Below, piece after piece: positions 44,148-52,304 of a DNA stretch of 64,000 nucleotides. Every line of letters starts with the position of its first letter. Positions within the stretch are counted from its first letter, which is position 1. Where the stretch lies: contig NZ_QJKD01000010.1 in NCBI RefSeq assembly GCF_003201875.1, forward strand, positions 1 to 64,000, given 5' to 3'. The position numbers were made by a program, and so were the translations under genes. This DNA comes from Hungatella effluvii (lineage in GTDB: Bacteria > Bacillota > Clostridia > Lachnospirales > Lachnospiraceae). The notes under the pieces were generated by a model. The model was not told the DNA's origin, ran no database searches, and worked only from the letters and a program-made list of their open reading frames with translations.

Positions 44148-44189
44148 GAAATGGTTTTATCACTTTTTACCCTGCCAAAAAACCATTTC
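44148..44189 (-). terminator. Hairpin overlapping the YitT stop codon
   Basis: GAAATGGTTTT (44148-44158) pairs with AAAACCATTTC (44179-44189). The distal arm is inside the last codons of the YitT gene and its stop codon (44167-44169) is in the loop. A weak T-tract follows on the minus strand. Confidence 0.5.
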
Positions 44190-45030
44190 CAATAATTTCA
44201 CTGGAATTGGAAATCAGGATAAATGCACTCGGCTCCACACGCCGGATATAATTTCTGAGTTTTAACGCCTGGGAACGCTTCATGGTGGTCAGAACCACCG
44301 TCTTCCGGTGATGGGTAAACGCTCCCTGCGCCTCGTACACCGTCGCGCTCCGGTTCAGGCCGTTGATAATATAGTCGCAGATCGGTCCCGGATCATCACA
44401 GATGATGCTGAAGCACTTGCAGAGGTTGATATTCTCGATCACATCGTCGATGACCAGCGATTTCGCCATAAGTCCGAGGGAAGAGAACAGTCCCGTCTCC
44501 GGCCCGAACACAAAGAACGCCATGATCACCGCAGCCATGTCCACGACAAGCAGCACCGTACCGATGTTGCAGCTCGTATACTTTTTCAAAATCATCGCGA
44601 GAATATCGGTTCCGCCGCTGGATGCGCCGATATGAAACAGGATCGCCGAACCGACTCCCGGAAGAAATATCGCAAAGATCAATTCCAGAAGAGGCTCATT
44701 GGTCAGCGGACGGACCATCGGACACGTCCGTTCTAAAAATGAAAGGGTAAATGACATCAGGATGCTGGCGTACACCGTCTTCACGCCAAATCCACGCCCT
44801 AAAAAAATAAAACCTGTCACTAAAAGCGCCATGTTGACGATGGTCGTAAATTGACTTGCCGACCAGTGGGTCATCGCGCTCACTACCGTGGCAAAACCCG
44901 TGACACCTCCAAAAGCAAAATTATTCGGAAATTTGAAAAAATAAATTCCGATGACCATAATCCAGATACTGCCCGTTATGATCCCATACTCCACCAGTGT
45001 TCTGAGTGTTTTGTTTTCTATCTGTTTCAT
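44167..45030 (-). CDS. YitT-family membrane protein with DUF2179 domain
   Basis: A 287-residue protein from the chosen start. Five hydrophobic segments (residues 12-190, including GGVTGFATVVSA and HIGASSGGTDILAMILKK) form the YitT domain; the C-terminal 90 residues are the cytoplasmic DUF2179 domain (YEAQGAFTHHRKTVVLTTMKR). Function is not established. The start is uncertain: 45030 begins MKQIENKTLR but has only a weak upstream purine tract, and the longer frame to 45192 runs through a palindromic region. Confidence 0.8.
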   Translation of the reverse strand: MKQIENKTLRTLVEYGIITGSIWIMVIGIYFFKFPNNFAFGGVTGFATVVSAMTHWSASQFTTIVNMALLVTGFIFLGRGFGVKTVYASILMSFTLSFLERTCPMVRPLTNEPLLELIFAIFLPGVGSAILFHIGASSGGTDILAMILKKYTSCNIGTVLLVVDMAAVIMAFFVFGPETGLFSSLGLMAKSLVIDDVIENINLCKCFSIICDDPGPICDYIINGLNRSATVYEAQGAFTHHRKTVVLTTMKRSQALKLRNYIRRVEPSAFILISNSSEIIGNGFLAG

Positions 45031-45192
45031 GACTTCGTCTGTCAGCCCCGGCCTTTTCTTCCAGCCGGTCCCCCTTTTATCACGCGAGTGCTCCCAAAAA
45101 CGGAGAGCGCTCCCTGCTAGTAAATGAGAGGCACGCCTCTTATTCCCAATAGAATATAGCGCAATCGTATTACAATTACAAACACCAAACAA

Positions 45193-45232
45193 GCTGACCC
45201 TGCCACAACAGTATGTCTGTGGCAGGGTCAGC
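45193..45232 (-). terminator. Terminator of galT
   Basis: GCTGACCCTGCCACA (45193-45207) is perfectly complementary to 45218-45232. On the minus strand TTGTTTGG follows. It begins 15 nt past the galT stop. Confidence 0.8.
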
Positions 45233-45246
45233 CTGCAAAAACCACC

Positions 45247-46758
45247 TTATGCTTCCAGAAAGCCGGTGCTGTGGAGGAAACGTCCGAACGCTTCCCTGCC
45301 CTCTCCGTCGCACTTGTAGACGCCCGCATCCTCAAGGACGCGCTCGAATACAAGGCCTACTTCCTTCTTTAAAATCCCGTCAATCGTATCCTTCGTGATC
45401 TCCGGATACTGGGGCAGGAATTCTTCCACCCAGTCCGCGTGCTTCTCGATCATCTCGTTGCTGCGGATATCCTTTTTCTCCAGAATATACTCGGCCAAAA
45501 GGCTTAGCTCTGCCTTCAGTCTGGAAGGAAGGACGGCCAGTCCCATCACCTCGATCAGGCCGATGTTCTCCTTCTTGATGTGATGAAGCTCCTGATGAGG
45601 ATGGTATACGCCTAAGGGATACTCCTCCGTCGTAATATTGTTCCGGAGCACCAGGTCCAGTTCATACATCTCTCCCTTTTTCCTGGCAATTGGAGTAATT
45701 GTATTATGCGGTTCCCCGTCAGTCTCTGCAAAAATAAACGCTTCCTCGTCCGTATAGCCTCTCCACGCCTGCAATACCCGGTCTCCCAGCCGGATTAAGT
45801 CGTCCGGATTCTTGCTGCGGGTTCTCAAAACAGCCATCGGCCATTTCACGATGCCGGCTTCCACACCCGGAAACTCCTCCATCTGGTAATACTTCTCGAT
45901 CGGCGCCTTCGCCATGGCAAAGGTATAGTTGCCTCCCTGGAAATGGTCATGAGACAGGATAGAACCGCCCACAATCGGCAGATCCGCATTGGAGCCCAGG
46001 AAGTAATGAGGGAACAGCCTGACGAAATCGAACAGCTTGACAAAGGTGTTCTTCTCAATCTTCATGGGAATGTGCTGTCCGTTAAACACGATACAGTGCT
46101 CGTTATAGTATACGTATGGGGAATACTGAAAGCCCCACCTGCTGTCGTTAATTTTTAAACGAATGATCCGGTGGTTGTTCCGGGCGGGATGATTCGTTCT
46201 TCCTGCGTATCCCTCGTTCTCCATACAGAGCTGACACTTGGGATAACCGCTCTGCTTTGCCAGCTTAGCGGCCGCAATGGCTTTCGGGTCCTTCTCAGGC
46301 TTGGATAAGTTGACGGTAATATCGAGATCGCCGTACTTCGTGGGCGTCACCCATCTCATATCCTTTTTGATGCGGTACCGTCTGATGTAGTCTGAATCCT
46401 GGCTCAGTTTATAATAGTAATCCGTGGCTGCCTCCGGTGACTCCCCCTCATAGATCTCCCAGAATTTCTTCTCGATCTCACCCGGTCTCGGCATCAGGCA
46501 GTTCATCAGTTTTGTATCGAATAAATCCCGGTATGTAATGCTGTCCTCCGGCATAACTCCCGTCTCATGGGCATAATCCAGCAATTCCTTTAAAACGGAT
46601 TCCAAATCAGTCTCACCTGACTCACCTTCCGGTTCTTCATACTCGTCCATCCGCATCACGTCAAGAATCTGGTTCGTGGCATAGATCTTATCAGCCTCCG
46701 TAATCAGTCCTGTATCCAACCCGTACTGCACCAGTTTCTTTATTGCCTCATAAATCAT
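45247..46758 (-). CDS. galT: UDP-glucose--hexose-1-phosphate uridylyltransferase, class II
   Basis: A 503-residue Leloir-pathway enzyme exchanging UMP between UDP-glucose and galactose 1-phosphate. The GalT class II (Firmicutes-type) features are the long N-terminal helical region, CQLCMENEGYAGR, HDHFQGGNYTFAM (His-x-His active site) and LGVYHPHQELHHIKKENIGLIEVMG. The ATG at 46758 is chosen because GGAGGG precedes it; an ATG 24 nt upstream lacks an RBS. No galK or galE lies beside it. Confidence 0.94.
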   Translation of the reverse strand: MIYEAIKKLVQYGLDTGLITEADKIYATNQILDVMRMDEYEEPEGESGETDLESVLKELLDYAHETGVMPEDSITYRDLFDTKLMNCLMPRPGEIEKKFWEIYEGESPEAATDYYYKLSQDSDYIRRYRIKKDMRWVTPTKYGDLDITVNLSKPEKDPKAIAAAKLAKQSGYPKCQLCMENEGYAGRTNHPARNNHRIIRLKINDSRWGFQYSPYVYYNEHCIVFNGQHIPMKIEKNTFVKLFDFVRLFPHYFLGSNADLPIVGGSILSHDHFQGGNYTFAMAKAPIEKYYQMEEFPGVEAGIVKWPMAVLRTRSKNPDDLIRLGDRVLQAWRGYTDEEAFIFAETDGEPHNTITPIARKKGEMYELDLVLRNNITTEEYPLGVYHPHQELHHIKKENIGLIEVMGLAVLPSRLKAELSLLAEYILEKKDIRSNEMIEKHADWVEEFLPQYPEITKDTIDGILKKEVGLVFERVLEDAGVYKCDGEGREAFGRFLHSTGFLEA

Positions 46759-46796
46759 CCCAATCCCTCCTGTTTTCTTCATGACTGTTTCCCTCT

Positions 46797-46825
46797 ATTA
46801 TAACTTGAGGGTACGCGTAAAACAA
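46797..46825 (-). promoter_or_regulatory. Promoter of galT
   Basis: On the minus strand TTGTTT (complement of 46820-46825) and TATAAT (complement of 46797-46802) are 17 nt apart, about 40 nt upstream of the galT start. Confidence 0.65.
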
Positions 46826-46845
46826 TACGATATCCTTTGTTTTTC

Positions 46846-47367
46846 CTACAATTTTTTTATAAAGCGGGGAAGCCGTTCCACGATCATCCCTCCGACCAGA
46901 CCGATCACGAGGCCGGCGGCCGTACCTGCAATCAGAAGCACGGGCAGATAAACGAAGACTCCCGCCTGCTTTACCACCAGCGCCGCCACACACAGCTGGC
47001 CGATGTTATGGCCCACGCCGCCAATGACGCTGATTCCCACAGAGCTGAACCATTCCCGCTTTTTGCACAGGATCATCAGCAGAATGCTTAAGACCCAGCC
47101 GCCAAGGCTGTACATCATGCTGAAGACATTACCAAAGGTAAACGCCACCAGCACGATGCGGATCATGGAAACGGCCACGGTTCCGCCGATTCCGACCGTA
47201 TAGAGACCCACGACCGTCACCAGATTGGCCAGCCCCAGCTTCACACCCGGAACCCCAAGGGAAATGGGGATCAGAGTCTCTACGAAGCTTAACACGAAGG
47301 CAAGCGCAATCAGCATGCCGTAGAGCGCCGTCTTATGGGCGGGGCTTTGTTCCGTCTTTCCTGCCAT
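46846..47367 (-). CDS. Gx transporter-family membrane protein
   Basis: A 173-residue, highly hydrophobic protein with about five helices, resembling the family once labelled heptaprenyl diphosphate synthase component I and now called Gx transporter (PF07456-like). Seen: KTALYGMLIALAFVLSFVE, LGVPGVKLGLANLVTV, SMMYSLGGW and GGVGHNIGQL. In many Firmicutes it sits beside NusG-domain-II and flavin-binding proteins; it may be an ECF-like subunit for a flavin or quinone-type substrate, which is inference. Confidence 0.82.
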   Translation of the reverse strand: MAGKTEQSPAHKTALYGMLIALAFVLSFVETLIPISLGVPGVKLGLANLVTVVGLYTVGIGGTVAVSMIRIVLVAFTFGNVFSMMYSLGGWVLSILLMILCKKREWFSSVGISVIGGVGHNIGQLCVAALVVKQAGVFVYLPVLLIAGTAAGLVIGLVGGMIVERLPRFIKKL

Positions 47368-47423
47368 AGTCTTACCTCCTTTTTTGTTCCGCCTACCATC
47401 TTACCATATTTCCGGTATAAAAT

Positions 47424-47620
47424 ACAATTGCCAGACTTCGAAAAGTCCGGCAATTGTTAAAATTCATTACTTTTCACTGGCCAACCAGTGCGAGGTGTTT
47501 TTTGTGAGTGCAGCGTAGCGGAAGTCACAGAAAACCCGAGGGGGCCAGCGCCAAACTGCGTTTTTGCAGTTTGTGTGCATCGCGCAGCGTGTTGCTGGTC
47601 ACGGAGTGAGCAGTAACTAA
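47424..47620. other. Terminator and palindromic spacer between flavoprotein and Gx genes
   Basis: ACAATTGCC...GACTT (47424-47438) pairs with the complement ending at 47457, a terminator-like hairpin. The rest of the 275-nt gap holds several small palindromes, including a GCAGTTT hairpin near 47564-47580 and GAGTGCAGCG at 47505-47514, similar to the cores at 1803 and 11685. No ORF of note. Confidence 0.55.
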
Positions 47621-47642
47621 AATTCTAATCACGCATCACTGC

Positions 47643-49934
47643 TTACTTGGAAGCCTGCTTCAAACAGTCTTCCACACCGCCTGTAAATCCGTATAAATTG
47701 ATGCTTACGGAAGCGATGGTATCGGTATAGCCATCTTCATTGATCAGACCGTCCAGAGACTGGTTATCCAGCACGTAGGCCACAACCGCTTCTGCCTGTT
47801 CATGCCACTTCGGGCCGTCTTCTGTCATCACGTACTCGCCGTTCATGGATAAGCTGCTCTTTTTCTTTCCGTCCTTATCCACACAGTCCCAGGTGAGAGC
47901 CGTGATCTTTCCATTCTGTATCGTCATGGCAACCTGATCCTTATAGCCGTTGCCGTCAAATTCCGGAGATTCGTAGGAGTAGCTTCCATCCTTTACCGCA
48001 TTCACGGAAGCTGCCGCTGTACCGCCTTCCGAAGACTGGCGCAGACAGTCCTCCACGCCGCCGGTAAAGCCGTATAAGTTGATGCTCACGGACGCCACCG
48101 TATCGGTATAGCCGTCCTCATTGATCAGGCCATCGAGCGACTGGTTCTCCAGCACGTATTTTACGACTGCATCTGCCTGCTCATGCCACTTCGGGCCGTC
48201 CTCCGTCATGACGTACTCGCCGTCCATGGAGAGATTGCTCTTTTTCTTTCCATCTTTATCCACGCAGTCCCAGGTGAGAGCCGTGATCTTTCCATCCTTC
48301 ACGGTCATGGAAACCTGATCCTTGTATCCGTTGCTGTCGAACTCCGGTGCCTCATAGGAGTAAGATCCGTCGTTCCAGCTGCTCTTTGCCGCGGTTTCTG
48401 AAGATGCCTGACGCAGGCAGTCCTTCACACCGTTTACAAATCCGTATAAGTTGATGCTTACGGAAGCCACCGTATCGGTATAGCCATCCGCGTCGATTAA
48501 GTTATCGAGAGACTGGTTATCCAGCACGTATTTCACGACCGCATCTGCCTGCTCGTGCCACTTCGGGCCGTCCTCAGTCATCACATACTCGCCGTTCATG
48601 GATAAGTTGCTCTTCAGTTTTCCGTCCTTATCCACGCAGTCCCAGGTAAGGGCTGTGATCTTGCCGCCTTTGATGGTCATGGCTACCTGGTCTTTATATC
48701 CGTTGCTGTCGAATTCCGGCGCCTCATAAGTGTAAGACCCGTCGTTCCATCCAGCCTTCGTTCCGGCTTCTCCGGCTGCCTGCTTCAGACAGTCCTTCAC
48801 ACCGTTTACAAATCCGTATAAATTAATGCTTACGGACGCCACCGTATCGGTATAGCCATCTGCATTGATCAGACCGTCCAGAGACTGGTTATCCAGCACG
48901 TATTTCACGACCGCATCCGCCTGCTCGTGCCACTTCGGGCCATCCTCCGTCATCACGTACTCACCGTTCATGGATAAGTTGCTCTTCAGCTTTCCGTCCT
49001 TATCCACACAGTCCCAGGTTAAAGAGGTAATCTTGCCGCCCTTGATGGTCATGGCCACCTGATCCTTATATCCGTTACTGTCGAACTCCGGTGCCTCATA
49101 AGAGTAAGATCCGTCGTTCCAGCCGGCCTTTGTTCCGGCTTCTCCGGCCGCCTGCTTCAGACAGTCCTTCACACCGTTTACAAATCCATATAAATTAATA
49201 CTTACGGAAGCTACCGTGTCGGTATAGCCTTCTTCATTGATCAGGCCATCCAGAGACTGATGATCCAGCACGTATTTCACGACTGCATCCGCCTGCTCAT
49301 ACCACTTCGGGCCGTCTTCCGTCATCACGTACTGGCCATCCATGGACAGATTGCTCTTCAGTTTTCCGTCTTTATCGACGCAGTCCCAGGAAAGCGCCGT
49401 GATCTTGCCGTCCTTGATGGTCATATTCACCTGATCCTTGTATCCGTTGTCATCGAATTCAGGGGATTCATAGGAATATGTACCGTCATTCCAGCCAGTC
49501 GCTGTTTCCTCTGCCTTTGTTGTCTCTTCTTCCACGGCTTCGCCTCTGGCTTCGGCAAGTGCCTTTTCCACCGCTTTTATGATCGCGTTGCTGCTGAGTG
49601 TGGCGCCTGAAACCGCATCCATATCCAGCGTCTGTTTTCCAATAATTGCATCCGGAAGGGATGGTACTACCTGATCCAGAAGTGTCTCTTTCTCTCCCAC
49701 TACATCGATCGATTCGATCGCCTTTGTGGAAACCTTAACCGTTACGGTAACGGGTCCGCCGTATCCGCGGGCAGACGCCGTGTACGTTCCCGCCGTGTAG
49801 ATCGCCGGACGTGCCATATCATCAATTGCTTTGTAAAGCGGATCGGATCCGAGTATTGTTGCTCCCGCCAGAACCACCAGCGCACCCAGCCCGATCAGTC
49901 CCTTTTTCTTCGTATCCATACTGCCTTTATTCAT
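47643..49934 (-). CDS. Membrane-anchored FMN-binding protein with five tandem extra repeats
   Basis: A 763-residue protein. An N-terminal anchor (GLIGLGALVVLAGATILG, residues 12-29) is followed by one canonical FMN-binding domain (48-127) with the flavinylation motif DAVSGATLSS; Thr112 is the expected covalent FMN site, loaded by an ApbE-type transferase encoded elsewhere. Then come five repeats of about 124 residues starting near 147, 271, 395, 519 and 647. Each ends in DTVASVSIN, or DTIASVSIN in the last, aligning with the SGAT motif but with Ala-Ser-Val-Ser. Each has two invariant Cys (WDCVDKDG and DCL) and a KWHEQAD or KWYEQAD block. It is probably an extracytoplasmic redox protein. AGGAGG precedes the ATG. 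Confidence 0.85.
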   Translation of the reverse strand: MNKGSMDTKKKGLIGLGALVVLAGATILGSDPLYKAIDDMARPAIYTAGTYTASARGYGGPVTVTVKVSTKAIESIDVVGEKETLLDQVVPSLPDAIIGKQTLDMDAVSGATLSSNAIIKAVEKALAEARGEAVEEETTKAEETATGWNDGTYSYESPEFDDNGYKDQVNMTIKDGKITALSWDCVDKDGKLKSNLSMDGQYVMTEDGPKWYEQADAVVKYVLDHQSLDGLINEEGYTDTVASVSINLYGFVNGVKDCLKQAAGEAGTKAGWNDGSYSYEAPEFDSNGYKDQVAMTIKGGKITSLTWDCVDKDGKLKSNLSMNGEYVMTEDGPKWHEQADAVVKYVLDNQSLDGLINADGYTDTVASVSINLYGFVNGVKDCLKQAAGEAGTKAGWNDGSYTYEAPEFDSNGYKDQVAMTIKGGKITALTWDCVDKDGKLKSNLSMNGEYVMTEDGPKWHEQADAVVKYVLDNQSLDNLIDADGYTDTVASVSINLYGFVNGVKDCLRQASSETAAKSSWNDGSYSYEAPEFDSNGYKDQVSMTVKDGKITALTWDCVDKDGKKKSNLSMDGEYVMTEDGPKWHEQADAVVKYVLENQSLDGLINEDGYTDTVASVSINLYGFTGGVEDCLRQSSEGGTAAASVNAVKDGSYSYESPEFDGNGYKDQVAMTIQNGKITALTWDCVDKDGKKKSSLSMNGEYVMTEDGPKWHEQAEAVVAYVLDNQSLDGLINEDGYTDTIASVSINLYGFTGGVEDCLKQASK
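47646..49496 (-). repeat. Five tandem in-frame repeats within the flavoprotein gene
   Basis: Near-identical units at 49125-49496, 48753-49124, 48381-48752, 47997-48380 and 47646-47996. The first three are exactly 372 bp. DNA identity is high enough that unequal recombination, copy-number change between strains, and assembly collapse are all likely. Confidence 0.9.
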
Positions 49935-50184
49935 GATCTCCTCCTGAAATGTACGATTTACTACTTTGTTTTTATTTTAACATATTCTTAACGATTCAAG
50001 CAATGCTTTTTTTAATGATTTTGATTATTTTATAAAATTTTTATAACTTCATGTATAATTCTGGAAATTGTGTTATACTATGAAGGGCAATTGCTGGAGA
50101 ATTGGAAAAATATGTAGGATTTTGGTACTTTATTATGCTAATTCAACACAGCATTGTTCAAAAGTACGAAGAACAGGAAAGAAA

Positions 50185-50556
50185 ATGATGAGTGCAGAGA
50201 ATAAACATATCAGAAAAAAGAAGAAGGAGCTCGTTCTGATCCTTGTTATTTTAGCAGTTTCCGCGCTTCTTTATGCGGGCACGCGGATTATTTTTTCAAA
50301 ACCACCAATGAGAGTCGAAATATCGGTGGATGGAACTGTGATTCAAACCCTTGATTTAAATAAAGACACAGAGCTCACCGTCGAAGGCTGGAACGGCGGG
50401 ACGAACCACGTCGTCATCAAAGACGGAACGGTTCATGTCACCGAGGCCAGCTGCCCGGATAAGGTCTGTGTCAACCAGGGGACGATCCGGCGGACCGGGG
50501 AAGCCATCATCTGCCTTCCCAACCGCATGATCGCCCGTATTACCGGCGGAGAATAA
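50185..50556 (+). CDS. NusG domain II-containing membrane-anchored protein
   Basis: A 123-residue protein. A Lys-rich N-terminus, one transmembrane helix (LVLILVILAVSALLYAGTRI) and an extracytoplasmic beta-domain: RVEISVDGTVIQTLDLNKDT, NHVVIKDGTVHVTEASCPDKVCVNQG, and a closing IICLPNRMIARI. This is the NusG-II family pattern with the conserved CPDKxC pair and a later Cys. AGGAAAG precedes the ATG at 50185. It is divergent from the flavoprotein gene across a 250-nt AT-rich spacer with a TATAAT at 50054-50059. Confidence 0.85.
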   Translation: MMSAENKHIRKKKKELVLILVILAVSALLYAGTRIIFSKPPMRVEISVDGTVIQTLDLNKDTELTVEGWNGGTNHVVIKDGTVHVTEASCPDKVCVNQGTIRRTGEAIICLPNRMIARITGGE

Positions 50557-50565
50557 TTTCTCCGC

Positions 50566-51078
50566 CTATTCTTTTGCCGCAACCTGGCGTTTTAAGTATC
50601 CAAACGCGCCGGAACGGCAGAGAACGCCGATCAGAATCGCCGCGATGGCCGTTCCGCACAGCGTACTCATCAAAAATGGCGCCACATAGAAAAACAGGGC
50701 GACCTCTTTTCCCATAAGAATCGCCGCAACCGGATAACAGAGCGTCGCTCCGATTATACCGGTGCCGATGATCTCGGCCGCATAGGCGGCGGTCAGTTTT
50801 CCAGTCCAGCGGTAGGCCAGCCCGCAGAGCAGCGCTCCCACCATGCTTCCCGGAAATGCAAGAAGGCTTCCCGTCCCCATCAGGTTTCTAATGAGCGACG
50901 TACAGAAAGCGATTGCCACACCGTAGACCGGACCCAGAAATACGCCTGCCATGACGTTTACCATGTGCTGAATCGGGAAACATTTCGACGCCCCGATCGG
51001 CACGGAAAAGGTGGACAGCGCCACCGCCAGAGCGGTCAGCATGCCGCTCACTACCAGTTTCTTAACATTGAATTTCAT
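50566..51078 (-). CDS. thiW: Thiamine-precursor ECF transporter S component ThiW
   Basis: A 170-residue membrane protein with about five helices. KLVVSGMLTALAVALSTFSVPIGASKCFPIQHMVNV matches the ThiW family, thought to import the thiazole moiety of thiamine through the shared ECF module. A TPP riboswitch lies directly upstream, strongly supporting the assignment. The ATG at 51078 follows AGGAGG. It converges on the NusG-II gene with 9 nt between the stops. Confidence 0.92.
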   Translation of the reverse strand: MKFNVKKLVVSGMLTALAVALSTFSVPIGASKCFPIQHMVNVMAGVFLGPVYGVAIAFCTSLIRNLMGTGSLLAFPGSMVGALLCGLAYRWTGKLTAAYAAEIIGTGIIGATLCYPVAAILMGKEVALFFYVAPFLMSTLCGTAIAAILIGVLCRSGAFGYLKRQVAAKE

Positions 51079-51188
51079 CTTCAGTTCCTCCTGTGTTTTT
51101 CTGTCACATACAAAGAGTACGGCAAGCCGGACTCGTACGCCGGAGCACGGTCGCTTCAGCGGCCCTATTACAAACTTTCCCCTGAAAC

Positions 51189-51331
51189 AAAAAAAGCGCC
51201 CATACCAAACGTCTGGTATGGGCGGCAAATATCCCTGTCATCTCATATTTCCCTACGTTGGCATTATCCAAATCAGGTAATAGGTCGAAGTTTGAGCACT
51301 TCCTCTCAGCCCGCCGCACGAGCTCCCTGTT
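51189..51331 (-). ncRNA. TPP riboswitch with intrinsic terminator
   Basis: The aptamer lies at about 51245-51331 (minus strand). The conserved GGGCTGAGA near 51305-51313 and CCTGATTTGGATAATGCCA with CGTAGGGAA near 51249-51276 match the TPP (THI-box) consensus. The expression platform is a terminator: GCCCATACC (51198-51206) pairs with GGTATGGGC (51215-51223), followed on the minus strand by a T7 tract. High TPP should stop transcription before thiW. Confidence 0.95.
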
Positions 51332-51363
51332 GTATGTCAGTCTATCACTGCCAGCTTTTTTTG

Positions 51364-52251
51364 TCAATCCTTTCTTTCATCACCAAAGAAAAACAGAGCC
51401 ACGGTTCCCGGCCCCGTATGAGCTCCGATCACGGTTCCGATGCTGTTGATCAGCACTCTGCCGTTCAGCTCCGGAAAACGCGCCTCCACCAGATCGGCCA
51501 CGGCCCTCGCGTCGTCGCCGCAGGCAGAACAGGAGATGAAGCACTTCCCTTTGTACCCGTTCTTTCCATCGGCATGCTCTTCCATCATCCGGACCGCTTC
51601 CTGCATCGCCTTTTTCTTTGTCCTGATCTTATGGCGGGGAACCAAATGTCCCTCGTGATCCATATTCATCAGCGGACATATGTTTAATACAGTTCCCAGC
51701 ATGGCCGAGGTCGCCGAAATACGGCCGCCCCGCTTAAAGCTGGTTAAATCCGTGGAAAAGAACCAGTGATGCACGTGAAGCCTCCGCTCCATCGTGATCC
51801 GGTACACCTCTTCCAGAGAAAGGCCCTGGTCGCGTAAATCCGCGGCCGCATCCACCAGCAGTCCGTAACCGGAAGAAGCCCCCAGGGAGTCCACCACCAG
51901 AATCTTCCGGTCCGGATACTCTTCCTTCAGCTCTTCCACCGCACTGCAGGCGGAATTATAGGTTCCTGAAATGCCGGAGGAAAGGCTGATATGGAGAATA
52001 TCCTTTCCCTCCTTTAATATAGCTCCAAAAAAATCATGGAACTCAGCCACGTTGACCTGTGATGTAGTCGGCATGGCACCTTTTGAAATCCTGTTGTAAA
52101 ACTCATCAAACGGCATGCTCTGTCCCAAATCATCCGGGTAGGACACCCCGTCCATTAAGTAGTGGAAGCAGACATAGGGAATCTGACGTTCGTCAAAATA
52201 CGTTTTCTTCATATCTGCCGTGGAACAGCATGTTAATACAAATTGATTCAT
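51364..52251 (-). CDS. DegV-family fatty acid-binding protein
   Basis: A 295-residue DegV-fold protein. Seen: the fatty-acid-binding motifs LTCCSTADM at the N-terminus, MPTTSQVNVAEF, ISLSSGISGTYNSA, and VDSLGASSGYGLLV, then the C-terminal IGAHTGPGTVALFFFG. In other Firmicutes DegV/FakB proteins present fatty acids to the FakA kinase; fakA is not here. The ATG at 52251 is chosen over a GTG too close to the GGAGG site. Confidence 0.92.
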   Translation of the reverse strand: MNQFVLTCCSTADMKKTYFDERQIPYVCFHYLMDGVSYPDDLGQSMPFDEFYNRISKGAMPTTSQVNVAEFHDFFGAILKEGKDILHISLSSGISGTYNSACSAVEELKEEYPDRKILVVDSLGASSGYGLLVDAAADLRDQGLSLEEVYRITMERRLHVHHWFFSTDLTSFKRGGRISATSAMLGTVLNICPLMNMDHEGHLVPRHKIRTKKKAMQEAVRMMEEHADGKNGYKGKCFISCSACGDDARAVADLVEARFPELNGRVLINSIGTVIGAHTGPGTVALFFFGDERKD

Positions 52252-52304
52252 ACTCCGCACACCTCCTTTTGTGATTAGCCTTTTTCATTTTATCACAAAA
52301 TTCG

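Noticed and set aside
43997..44166. T-box or tryptophan riboswitch before the TrpXYZ-type operon
   Set aside because: The leader is only about 50 nt from the predicted promoter and lacks the T-box sequence or an antiterminator.
47646..49496. CRISPR-like repeat array
   Set aside because: Units are 372 bp, contiguous, in frame and protein-coding, without spacers or cas genes.
52267..52300. Operator upstream of the DegV gene (TTTTGTGAT mirrored by ATCACAAAA)
   Set aside because: It resembles the gltA palindrome but the 16-nt gap differs and the sequence is AT-rich, so chance is likely.
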